This document shows, piece by piece, positions 6,270 through 13,490 of a DNA stretch of 33,839 bases. The first letter of the stretch is position 1. Every line of letters begins with the position of its first letter. Source of the DNA: Oxalobacteraceae bacterium UBA6704 (GTDB lineage Bacteria > Pseudomonadota > Gammaproteobacteria > Burkholderiales > Burkholderiaceae_D). The notes under the pieces are model-generated. The model did not search any database, had not been told where the DNA came from, and saw nothing but the letters and a program-made list of their open reading frames with translations. The stretch lies in assembly GCA_002454505.1 (NCBI GenBank), contig DKJA01000134.1, positions 1-33,839 of the forward strand. Reading direction: 5' to 3'. Both the position numbers and the translations under genes were made by a program.

Positions 6270-8159
6270 GTGCCGCGTTTCCACCCTGCCATCACTCTCC
6301 AGCGCCTGCAACGGCTACGCCCTGGCATCGTACGGCTGGTGATCGCTGTGCTGGCCTTGTCTGCCACGCTGGCAAGTGAGGTTGCGGTGGCGCAATTTTC
6401 CTATTTCGGTAACGAATGGTTACGCGATCGCTTCCTGCAACTGCAAAAAAGTGATGCGCCAGAACAACGAATTCTGATCGTCGACATCGACGAGAGCAGC
6501 ACCGCCAAGCTCGGCACCTGGCCGTGGCCGCGCGCCCGGCTGGCCGACCTGGTCGAAACCTTGCTGACGCATTACCAGGTGGCCGGCGTGGCGCTGGACA
6601 TCGTCATGTCCGATCCGCGCGATGCCGAGGGCGACCAGCGCCTGGCCATGCTGGCGCAGCACGGCCCGGTGGTGCTGGCCCAGGCGTTCGACTTCCAGCA
6701 TGGCCGGCCGATGGCCCTGCGCGACGGCGCCCTGGCCGGCGCTACCCGCGCCTACGGTGCGCAGGGCGTGCCGGCCACCGGCTACATCGCCACCGCCGCC
6801 GAACTGTCGCGCGGCGCCAAGGCCGGCAACATCGGTTTCATCCCCGACCCGGACGGCGTGTTGCGGCGCGTGCCGCTGCTGACCCGCTTCGACGGCGCGA
6901 CCTATCCCGCGCTGGCGCTGGCTCTCGTCAACTGCTGCGGCAACGGCGCGCCGGTGGCCGTGCCCGGCGACGGACTGATCCGCCTGCCCTACCAGCGCGA
7001 CTGGGATGCCTACACGGTGGCCACCGCCGCCGAGATCCTGCAGCAGGAATACGCCGCCGATGCGTTCCGCGGCCGGCTCGTCGTCATCGGTTCGTCGTCG
7101 CTGGGCCAGGGCGACCGGGTGGCCACGCCATTGGGCAGCAGCCGGCCGGGGCTTGGCGTGCAGGCGGACATCCTGTCGCTGCTGCTGGACCGCCAGCAGG
7201 GCAACGTGACGCAGCCCTGGCCGGGCCGGCTGATGGCCGTGCTGTTCGCGCTGGGCTCGGTGCTGGTGGCGCTGTACGGCTTCCCGCGGCTGTCGGCGGT
7301 GGCCAGCGTGTGCTTTCTCGCGGCCTCCTCGCTGGCATGGCTGGGCACGGCCTACGCGTTCAGCCGCCACGATCCTGATTTCGGCACCACCGGCCCCCTC
7401 GCCACCAACCTCGTGCTGCTGGCGATGGCCGTGCCCTACCACTGGCAACTGGCGCAGCGCCGCTCCCGCCAGCTGCTCACCACGCTGCGCCAGTACGTGG
7501 CGCCGGGCGTCGTGGCCGAGTTGTTGCGGCGCGACAACGGCGACCCGCTGCGTCCCCAGCGCTTCGACGTGACCACGCTGATCGCAGACATGGAAGGCTA
7601 TACGCGGCACGTGGAATCGCTGCCGGTGGAAGAGGCGGCGCGGCTGACGCGCGACTTCCTCGCCTGCCTCACCGGCCCCGTCATCGAATGCCAGGGCACG
7701 CTGGACAAATACACGGGCGACGGCCTGGTGGCGTTCTGGGGCGCACCGTTGCCGGTGGCGCAACATGCCGACCTGGCGCTCGATGCGGCCGCCGAGATGC
7801 TGCGCCGCGTGGGCGCCCTGAGCCGCAGCCGCGAAGCCCAAGGCGCGCCGCCGCTGCGGGTGCGCATCGGCATCGAAAGCGGCGATGCCATGGCGGGCGA
7901 TTTCGGCACGGCATTCAGAAGCATTTATACTGCGGTCGGCGACAGCGTGAACACGGCTGCCCGGCTCGAGCAGGTGGCCCGCGAATTCCCTCATGACATC
8001 ATCATCGGGGCCGGTACGCGGCAGCGTGCCGAACGCCACCGGTTCGTCCCGCTGGGCGAACGGACCTTGCGGGGCAAGGAGAAGCCCACCGCACTGTATT
8101 CACTTGATTTGACAGAAGAAGAAGCATTGAAAACTACGATCCAGGCTGTCGCACCATGA
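6270..8159 (+). CDS. CHASE2 membrane sensor with class III adenylate cyclase
   Basis: A 629-aa protein predicted to make cAMP in response to a periplasmic signal. It starts with GTG. An N-terminal membrane segment (about residues 18-42) is followed by a CHASE2 domain (about 45-310, ILIVDIDESSTAKLG and GVALDIVMSDPRDAEGD), a cluster of further membrane segments (about 318-395), and a cyclase domain (about 420-615). Catalytic residues are intact: metal-binding D440 (LIADMEGYT) and D484 (TGDGLVAFWG), and N561/R565 (VNTAARLE). K480 and D558 at the base-selecting positions favour ATP over GTP. The stop overlaps the next start (ATGA), and a Crp/Fnr gene lies two genes on, which fits cAMP as product. 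A guanylate cyclase is the less likely alternative. Confidence 0.92.
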   Translation: MPRFHPAITLQRLQRLRPGIVRLVIAVLALSATLASEVAVAQFSYFGNEWLRDRFLQLQKSDAPEQRILIVDIDESSTAKLGTWPWPRARLADLVETLLTHYQVAGVALDIVMSDPRDAEGDQRLAMLAQHGPVVLAQAFDFQHGRPMALRDGALAGATRAYGAQGVPATGYIATAAELSRGAKAGNIGFIPDPDGVLRRVPLLTRFDGATYPALALALVNCCGNGAPVAVPGDGLIRLPYQRDWDAYTVATAAEILQQEYAADAFRGRLVVIGSSSLGQGDRVATPLGSSRPGLGVQADILSLLLDRQQGNVTQPWPGRLMAVLFALGSVLVALYGFPRLSAVASVCFLAASSLAWLGTAYAFSRHDPDFGTTGPLATNLVLLAMAVPYHWQLAQRRSRQLLTTLRQYVAPGVVAELLRRDNGDPLRPQRFDVTTLIADMEGYTRHVESLPVEEAARLTRDFLACLTGPVIECQGTLDKYTGDGLVAFWGAPLPVAQHADLALDAAAEMLRRVGALSRSREAQGAPPLRVRIGIESGDAMAGDFGTAFRSIYTAVGDSVNTAARLEQVAREFPHDIIIGAGTRQRAERHRFVPLGERTLRGKEKPTALYSLDLTEEEALKTTIQAVAP

Positions 8160-9415
8160 CCGCGCGTCTGTTCCCCGGCATGCTGGGCAGCCTGTTGCTG
8201 GCGTTCGCCTGCGGCGCGGCGGCCCAGGCCACCGGGCAGGAGGCGCCGCCGGCCGACGATGCCGGCGTGAGCCCGGCCACGCAGGACATGTACCGCAGCG
8301 CGCTGCAATCGATCTCCGACGGTCGCAAGGACGATGCCGCGCAGATGCTCGAGCAAGTCATCCTCAACGAGGCACGCCATGCCGGTGCCTGGCTCGACCT
8401 GGCGCTGATCCGCTGCGCGCTGGGCCAGCGCGAGGAAGCCGAGCGGCTGTTCCGGCACATCGAGGTCAACTTCGACCCGCCGCCCGGCATCGTCGAGCTG
8501 ATCGCCGAATCGCGCGCCGGCGGCTGCCGCGAGTGGCGCCCGCTGGGCCAGGCTTCCGCCAGCCTGGGCCGCGGCACGGCGCAGAACGTCAACCAGGGCA
8601 CCAAGGCCAACGGTACCGACCTGGGCCTGCCGGTCGACCTGCCCGTGGCGGACGAGTTCCGCCCCGCGCACGACCAGTTCAACACGCTGACCGTCGACCT
8701 GATGCGCGAGCTGTCCGGCAACGGCACCGTCGGCTTTGCCCAGTTCCAGGGGCGGCGCTACGACAAGCTGCGCGACTACGACACGGCATCGCTGTTCGTT
8801 GGCGTGGAAACGCCGTGGCGCTGGGGCGACCACGTGGTGCGCGGCAGCGCCCTGCTGGGCGCCGTCACGCTGGGCGGCAAGCTGTACCAGGAACAGGCCC
8901 AGGCGCAGCTGCGCAGCGTGCTGCCGTGGTCGCTGCCCTACGGCACCAAGCTGCAGGTGGCCGGCACCGTCAGCCATGTGCGCTACCTGACGCTGCAGAA
9001 CTTCGATGCCAACTCGGCCGAGCTGCGCGCCCAGCTGCTGTACCGCAGCAACAGCCTGTATGCCAGCGCGGGCGGCAGCTACCTGTACGACAAGGCGGAG
9101 GCGAGCCGGCCCGGCGGCGACCGCGACGGCTGGCAGTTCAGCGCGCTGGTGCGCCGCCAGCTGCCCTTCCGCACCATCGGCGAACTGGGCTTCAACCGGC
9201 AGACGTGGCGCAACCGCGAGCAGTATTCGCCCGGCCTGATCGACATCGTGCGCCGCCAGGGCACCAATGTGTGGCGCGGCATGCTGAACTATCCGGTCAA
9301 TGCCAACCACTCGATCGTGCTGGAAGGCCGTATCATCCGCAATAACGAAAATATTTCTCTCTTTCAGTACAATGACCGCCAGCTGCAGGTCAGCTGGCAA
9401 TGGCAGAGTCAATAG
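8156..9415 (+). CDS. TPR plus outer-membrane beta-barrel protein
   Basis: A 419-aa protein with a signal peptide (about residues 1-25, CGAAAQA) and a short TPR-like helical region (about 40-120, ALQSISDGRKDDAAQMLEQVILNEARHAGAWLDLALIRCALGQREEAERLF). The remaining ~290 residues show alternating hydrophobic strands with aromatic girdle residues (YRSNSLYASAGGSYLYDK, FNRQTWRNREQYSPG), ending QLQVSWQWQSQ. It looks like an outer-membrane barrel with a periplasmic TPR arm, as in Slam-like or other surface-assembly proteins, but no specific family was recognised. It is translationally coupled to the cyclase by a 4-bp overlap and is followed after 7 bp by the Crp-like gene. A role in surface sensing or surface-protein assembly is inference. 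Confidence 0.75.
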   Translation: MTARLFPGMLGSLLLAFACGAAAQATGQEAPPADDAGVSPATQDMYRSALQSISDGRKDDAAQMLEQVILNEARHAGAWLDLALIRCALGQREEAERLFRHIEVNFDPPPGIVELIAESRAGGCREWRPLGQASASLGRGTAQNVNQGTKANGTDLGLPVDLPVADEFRPAHDQFNTLTVDLMRELSGNGTVGFAQFQGRRYDKLRDYDTASLFVGVETPWRWGDHVVRGSALLGAVTLGGKLYQEQAQAQLRSVLPWSLPYGTKLQVAGTVSHVRYLTLQNFDANSAELRAQLLYRSNSLYASAGGSYLYDKAEASRPGGDRDGWQFSALVRRQLPFRTIGELGFNRQTWRNREQYSPGLIDIVRRQGTNVWRGMLNYPVNANHSIVLEGRIIRNNENISLFQYNDRQLQVSWQWQSQ

Positions 9416-9422
9416 GAAGAGC

Positions 9423-10142
9423 ATGAACAAACGGACCGAGGAACCGGTAACGGCGGCACCCGACGAGGTGCGGCTGCAGATTCACCTGCGCAAGATCCCG
9501 CTGCTGGCGGACCTGACGCCGGAGGAACTGGCACGCGTGGCCGCCGATATCCGCATCCGCCAGTACGGCAAGCGCGAGGTAGTGCTGCACAAGGGCGGCA
9601 GCGGCGACGGCCTGCTGTTCCTGCTGGGCGGCCAGCTGCAGGTGGTCGACATCACCGAGGACGGCCGCGCGGTGGGCCTGCGCATGCTGGAACCGGGCGA
9701 CTTCTTCGGCGAGATCGCGCTGATCAACAATTCCACCCGTTCCGCCTCGGTGGTGGCGATGAGCCAGGTCATCGTGGCGTTCCTGCCGGTGCAGACGGCG
9801 CTGCACCTGTTCGCGCACGTGCCGTCGGTAGCGCGCCAGATGCTCAAGCACCTGGCCGCCAAGATCCAGCGCGACTCGGAATTCCGCGCCATGCTCAGCA
9901 TCAATAACACCAACCGCCGCATCTACGCCTACCTGGTGCTGATGAAGAAGGACACGCCGGACGGCGCGGTGGTGGAAAACCTGCCGACCCACCAGGATAT
10001 CGCCAACATGATCAACACCAGCCGCGAGACGGTGACGCGGGCGCTGCTGGCGCTGGCCCAGCAGGGCATCATCCGCAAGGACAGCAGCCGGCTGGTGATC
10101 GTCGATGCGGAACGGCTGCGCAGCCTGATCCACAAGGACTGA
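9423..10142 (+). CDS. Crp/Fnr-family transcriptional regulator with CRP-like cAMP and DNA residues
   Basis: A 239-aa regulator. The cyclic-nucleotide domain (about residues 25-145) contains the phosphate-binding cassette GDFFGEIALINNSTRSASV with E97, R106 and S107, matching the E. coli CRP cAMP contacts. A long dimer helix (about 140-165) precedes a winged helix whose recognition segment SRETVTR has R201, E202 and R206, the counterparts of CRP R180, E181 and R185 that read TGTGA. There are no FNR-type cysteine clusters. The frame is open upstream, but the ATG at 9423 with AGGAAG 5-10 bases before it is the clear start. It is the third gene of the cyclase operon. Predicted targets within the window are the two TGTGA-N6-TCACA boxes at 2344 and 4494. 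Confidence 0.93.
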   Translation: MNKRTEEPVTAAPDEVRLQIHLRKIPLLADLTPEELARVAADIRIRQYGKREVVLHKGGSGDGLLFLLGGQLQVVDITEDGRAVGLRMLEPGDFFGEIALINNSTRSASVVAMSQVIVAFLPVQTALHLFAHVPSVARQMLKHLAAKIQRDSEFRAMLSINNTNRRIYAYLVLMKKDTPDGAVVENLPTHQDIANMINTSRETVTRALLALAQQGIIRKDSSRLVIVDAERLRSLIHKD

Positions 10143-10164
10143 TCGTCCCCGTCCGGAACGCTGC

Positions 10165-10197
10165 TGTAACACTGATTCCCTGTATCAACCTGTTACA
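10165..10197. promoter_or_regulatory. Inverted repeat upstream of the glycan operon
   Basis: TGTAACA (10165-10171) and TGTTACA (10191-10197) are perfect 7-bp inverted arms separated by 19 bp, placed just upstream of a TATAAT box. This could be a binding site for a dimeric regulator; it does not fit the CRP or FNR consensus. Confidence 0.3.
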
Positions 10198-10218
10198 TCT
10201 CTGGCAAGTTGAGTGCGC

Positions 10219-10224
10219 TATAAT
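10219..10224 (+). promoter_or_regulatory. Probable -10 box of the glycan operon
   Basis: A perfect TATAAT in the 186-bp gap between the Crp-like gene and the ABC permease gene. There is no consensus -35; the TGTTACA arm of the inverted repeat covers that area, so an activator may be needed. Transcription would start near 10231, giving a leader of about 98 bases. Confidence 0.5.
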
Positions 10225-10261
10225 TGCGGCTCCCGAAATTTCCCTGTCCGTTGCACCGCGC

Positions 10262-10323
10262 GGCTCACCTCATCGATGTGCATTTTCCCGAAGGCCCGCT
10301 CGCGCCACCGCCAGCGAGGTGAC
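10262..10323 (+). promoter_or_regulatory. Possible leader hairpin covering the ribosome binding site of the glycan operon
   Basis: TCACCTC (10265-10271) is perfectly complementary to GAGGTGA (10316-10322), which contains the ribosome binding site of the first operon gene. With one bulged base the stem extends by GG/CC to nine pairs. Such a fold would hide the site and limit translation. The loop is 44 bases, so the prediction is modest. Confidence 0.3.
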
Positions 10324-10328
10324 CTGTG

Positions 10329-11126
10329 ATGGCCCGCGCCCTGCTGCGCGGGATCTGGACGTACCGCGGCTTCATCCTCGGCAGCGTCCGCCGGGATTTC
10401 GAAGCCAGGTACCGCAACACGATGCTGGGCGCCGCCTGGGCCGTGCTGAGTCCGCTGGCGATGATCCTCGTCTACACGCTGGTGTTCTCGCAGGTGATGC
10501 ACAGCCGCCTGCCCGGTTCCACCTCGACCTATGCCTACAGCATCTACCTGTGCGCCGGCGTGCTGACGTGGGGGCTGTTTGCCGAGATCACCACGCGCGG
10601 CCAGGTGATGTTCCTCGAGAACAGCAACCTGCTGAAGAAGATCAGCTTTCCCCGCATTTCGCTGCCGATCATCGTGGTGGCCAATGCCCTCGTCAATTTC
10701 GCCGTCGTGTTCGCGCTGTTCACCGTGTTCCTGGTGCTGTCCGGCCAGTTCGTCGGCCTGCCGTTCGTGGCGCTGCTGCCCGTGCTGGCGCTGCAGGTGC
10801 TGTTCTCGATCGGCCTGGCGCTGGTGCTGGGCGTGCTGAACGTGTTCTTTCGCGACGTGGGCCAGTTCTTCACGGTGGCCGTGCAGTTCTGGTTCTGGCT
10901 GACGCCGGTGGTGTACCCCGCGTCGATCGTGCCGGCATCGATGCAGCCATGGCTGGCGTGGAACCCGCTCACGCCGATCATCCAGTCGTACCAGCGCGTG
11001 CTGGTGGAAGGCCTGTGGCCGCAATGGGAACGCCTGGCATGGCCGCTGGCCGCGGCGCTGCTGCTGTGCGTGCTGGGCTGGCGGCTGTTCCGCAAGCGGG
11101 CCAATGAAATGGTGGACGAACTGTAA
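10329..11126 (+). CDS. wzm: ABC-2 type glycan exporter permease (Wzm-like)
   Basis: A roughly 265-aa inner-membrane protein with six predicted membrane segments. It is the channel half of an ABC exporter for a lipid-linked polysaccharide, such as O-antigen or capsule. The N-terminus RDFEARYRNTMLGAAWAVLSPLAMILVYTLVFS is typical of Wzm/KpsM-type permeases. Both a GTG at 10326 and the ATG at 10329 follow GAGGTGA; the ATG has the better spacing. The stop codon overlaps the ATPase start as TAATG, showing tight coupling with its partner. It is the first gene of the glycan operon. Wzm is favoured over KpsM because the partner ATPase has a C-terminal glycan-binding extension. Confidence 0.9.
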   Translation: MARALLRGIWTYRGFILGSVRRDFEARYRNTMLGAAWAVLSPLAMILVYTLVFSQVMHSRLPGSTSTYAYSIYLCAGVLTWGLFAEITTRGQVMFLENSNLLKKISFPRISLPIIVVANALVNFAVVFALFTVFLVLSGQFVGLPFVALLPVLALQVLFSIGLALVLGVLNVFFRDVGQFFTVAVQFWFWLTPVVYPASIVPASMQPWLAWNPLTPIIQSYQRVLVEGLWPQWERLAWPLAAALLLCVLGWRLFRKRANEMVDEL

Positions 11127-12436
11127 TGGGCAGCATCACCGTCAGCCAGCTCGGCAAGGCTTATAAACAATACCGTACCCGCTGGTCGCGGCTGGGCGAA
11201 TGGGTGCTGCCCGCGCTGGGCGGCCGGCACGCGCTGAAGTGGGTGCTGCAGGATGTCGGCTTCCATATCGAGGCGGGCGAATCCGTGGGCCTGATCGGCG
11301 TCAACGGCGCTGGCAAGAGCACGCTGCTGAAGCTGATCACCGGCACCACCCAGCCCACCGTCGGCACGGTGACGGCGCAGGGCCGCATCGCCGCGCTGCT
11401 GGAACTGGGCCTGGGCTTTCATCCCGATTTCACCGGCCGCCAGAACGTGCTGATCGCCGGCCAGCTGCTCGGCCTGACGATCGAGGAGATCGGCGCGCTG
11501 ATGCCGGAGATCCTCGCCTTCGCCGAGATCGGCGACTACATCGACCAGCCGGTGCGCGTGTATTCCAGCGGCATGCAGATGCGCCTGGCGTTCAGCGTGG
11601 CCACCTGCGTGCGGCCCGACATCCTGATCGTCGACGAGGCGCTGGCCGTGGGCGACGTGTTCTTCCAGCAGAAATGCTTCGGCCGCATCGAGAGCTTCAC
11701 GCGGGCCGGCACCACGCTGCTGTTCGTGTCGCACAGCGCCGGCACCATCCTCAACATCTGCGACCGCTGCATCTTCCTGCGCGACGGCAAGGTGGCCTTC
11801 GACGGCGCGCCGGCCGATGCGCTGGACCTGTACCAGGCCGACCTGCTGAGCCGCCTGGACCAGGCGCCCGACCAGCTGCAGATCCGCCCTGCCGCCGAAT
11901 CTGCCGCCGAACCTGCCGTGGCCAGCGCCGCGCCCGTCACGCCGCGCGAACAGCTGGTGCCGCTGACCGGCAAGACAGGCAGCATCAGCACGGCCGCCGC
12001 CGACTGCGTGGGCGTGCGCCTGCTCGCCGCCGACGGCGCCGAGCGCAACACGGTGCTGGCCGACCAGACCGCCACGCTGCAGATCGACTACCTGCTGCAC
12101 GAGGCGCAGTCCGATCCGCACGTGGGCTTCAAGATCCGCAACCGCTACGGCGCCGTGCTGTTCGAGACCAACAGCTACTGCATGCGCCGCCCGTTCGGCC
12201 CGGCCGCGGCGGGCACGCTGCTGACGGCCAGCTTCGTGCTGCCGATGGCGCTGTTCCCGGACGAGTACACCGTGACCGTCGGCCTCGGCCAGGGCGGCCA
12301 CGGCGAAGGCTCGTTCGAGAAAGTCCTCAATTACCTGCATGAAGTGCACAGTTTCGTGGTTGTGCCGAACCCGGACGCGATCGTCTGGAGCGGTCTCGTC
12401 AACCTGCAACCGCAACTGCACTTCAGTGCCCGCTGA
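11126..12436 (+). CDS. wzt: ABC glycan exporter ATPase with C-terminal carbohydrate-binding domain (Wzt-like)
   Basis: A 436-aa ATPase that pairs with the preceding permease. The nucleotide-binding domain (about residues 1-245) has Walker A GVNGAGKST near 58, signature YSSGMQMRLAF near 147, Walker B ILIVDEALAVGD near 168 and switch SHS near 200. A Pro/Ala-rich linker (about 245-280) leads to a C-terminal beta-rich domain (about 285-436, GFKIRNRYGAVLFETNSYCM and YTVTVGLGQGG) that resembles the Wzt C-terminal domain. In known systems this domain recognises the terminal modification of the finished glycan, for example a methyl cap. The methyltransferases that follow directly could provide such a cap; that link is inference. 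Confidence 0.92.
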   Translation: MGSITVSQLGKAYKQYRTRWSRLGEWVLPALGGRHALKWVLQDVGFHIEAGESVGLIGVNGAGKSTLLKLITGTTQPTVGTVTAQGRIAALLELGLGFHPDFTGRQNVLIAGQLLGLTIEEIGALMPEILAFAEIGDYIDQPVRVYSSGMQMRLAFSVATCVRPDILIVDEALAVGDVFFQQKCFGRIESFTRAGTTLLFVSHSAGTILNICDRCIFLRDGKVAFDGAPADALDLYQADLLSRLDQAPDQLQIRPAAESAAEPAVASAAPVTPREQLVPLTGKTGSISTAAADCVGVRLLAADGAERNTVLADQTATLQIDYLLHEAQSDPHVGFKIRNRYGAVLFETNSYCMRRPFGPAAAGTLLTASFVLPMALFPDEYTVTVGLGQGGHGEGSFEKVLNYLHEVHSFVVVPNPDAIVWSGLVNLQPQLHFSAR

Positions 12437-12452
12437 TTCAACAGGAACCATC

Positions 12453-13490
12453 ATGTCAGAACTGTCGCTCGACCGGCGGGAAGCCGCCGCCCTGATCTCC
12501 GGCCTGTACGGCGCCCTGCTGGGCCGCCGGCCCGATCCGGCCGGCCTGGAATACTGGACCGGCCGGCTGCTGGCCGGCACCGCCGTGGCCGACCTGGTGG
12601 ACGCCTTGCGTGCATCGCCCGAATATGCGCAGGCTCGCGGCGGTGCGCGCGACGGCGACGCCGTGCGCCGGCGCGTGATTGCCGCCGCCGCCGGACTGAT
12701 GAAGCGCGAGCTGACGATCGTCGACATCGGCGCCCAGGAACTGGCTGGCGAGGAGCACGTGTATGCGCCGCTGGCCAAGGCCGGCCTGCCCTACCGCATC
12801 GTCGGCTTCGAACCGCAGGAAGACAAGATCGCCGCCAGCCGCGCGGCCAATCCGGACAGCCGCGTGACGCTGCTGCCAACCTTCATCGGCGATGGCCAGC
12901 GGCACACCTTCCACATCAACAACGATGACGCCACGTCGTCGCTGCTGCCGCTGAACCATGCGCTGACGGGCGAGCTGGTGGACCTGAGCCACCTGGCCAC
13001 CGTGCACAGCGAGGAAGTGGCGACCAGCCGGCTCGACGACGTGCTGGACGACGGCGCGCCCGTCGACTTCCTGAAGCTGGACATCCAGGGCTTCGAACTG
13101 CCCGTGCTGCAGCATGCGGCGGCGGTGCTGCAGCGTACCGGCGTGGTCCACTGCGAAGTGTCGTTCGCGCCCATCTATGCCGGCCAGGCGCTGTTCTCGG
13201 AAGTGGAACTGCTGCTGCGCGCGGCCGGCTTCCGGCTTGTCGATTTCGCGTCGCTGTGCCATTACCCGAGCCACGCGCCGTCCGCCCCCCGCTCGCGCGA
13301 CAGCCTGGGCTGGGGCGACGCGATCTTCCTGCGCGAGCCGGCCGGGCTCGATGCCCAGGCGCTGCTGGCCCAGTGCCTGACGCTGCTGCTGGTGTACGAC
13401 AAGCCGTCGCTGGCCGAAGCGGTGGCGCAGCGCGTCGATGCGCTGGCCGGCACCGCCCTCGCCCCCCTGTTCGCGGCGGACCCGGCATGA
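12453..13490 (+). CDS. FkbM methyltransferase with N-terminal DUF4214 domain
   Basis: A 345-aa protein. Residues about 12-60 form a DUF4214 unit (LYGALLGRRPDPAGLEYWTGRL and a following SPEY), the same domain as in the secreted protein at 2446-4386. Residues about 85-300 form an FkbM-type SAM-dependent methyltransferase (TIVDIGAQE, IVGFEPQ, DFLKLDIQGFELPVL), predicted to methylate a sugar hydroxyl. The frame is open upstream to 12339, but that would overlap wzt; the ATG at 12453, with AGGA 8 bases before it, is the likely start. The stop overlaps the next start (ATGA). DUF4214 fused to enzymes of glycan clusters may tether or present the enzyme, but its function is not known. Confidence 0.87.
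   Translation: MSELSLDRREAAALISGLYGALLGRRPDPAGLEYWTGRLLAGTAVADLVDALRASPEYAQARGGARDGDAVRRRVIAAAAGLMKRELTIVDIGAQELAGEEHVYAPLAKAGLPYRIVGFEPQEDKIAASRAANPDSRVTLLPTFIGDGQRHTFHINNDDATSSLLPLNHALTGELVDLSHLATVHSEEVATSRLDDVLDDGAPVDFLKLDIQGFELPVLQHAAAVLQRTGVVHCEVSFAPIYAGQALFSEVELLLRAAGFRLVDFASLCHYPSHAPSAPRSRDSLGWGDAIFLREPAGLDAQALLAQCLTLLLVYDKPSLAEAVAQRVDALAGTALAPLFAADPA

Noticed and set aside
6082..6342. Plus-strand 86-codon open frame across the fecR-cyclase gap
   Set aside because: It overlaps both real gene starts and has no domain or ribosome binding site.
10143..10328. An ops/JUMPstart element (GGCGGTAG core) for RfaH control of the glycan operon
   Set aside because: I looked for the core sequence in the leader and did not find it.
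12339..12452. Upstream extension of the first FkbM gene, and similar extensions at 13256-13486 and 14182-14766 for the next two genes
   Set aside because: Each would run deep into the preceding coding sequence. Internal ATGs with a ribosome binding site or stop-start overlap fit better.
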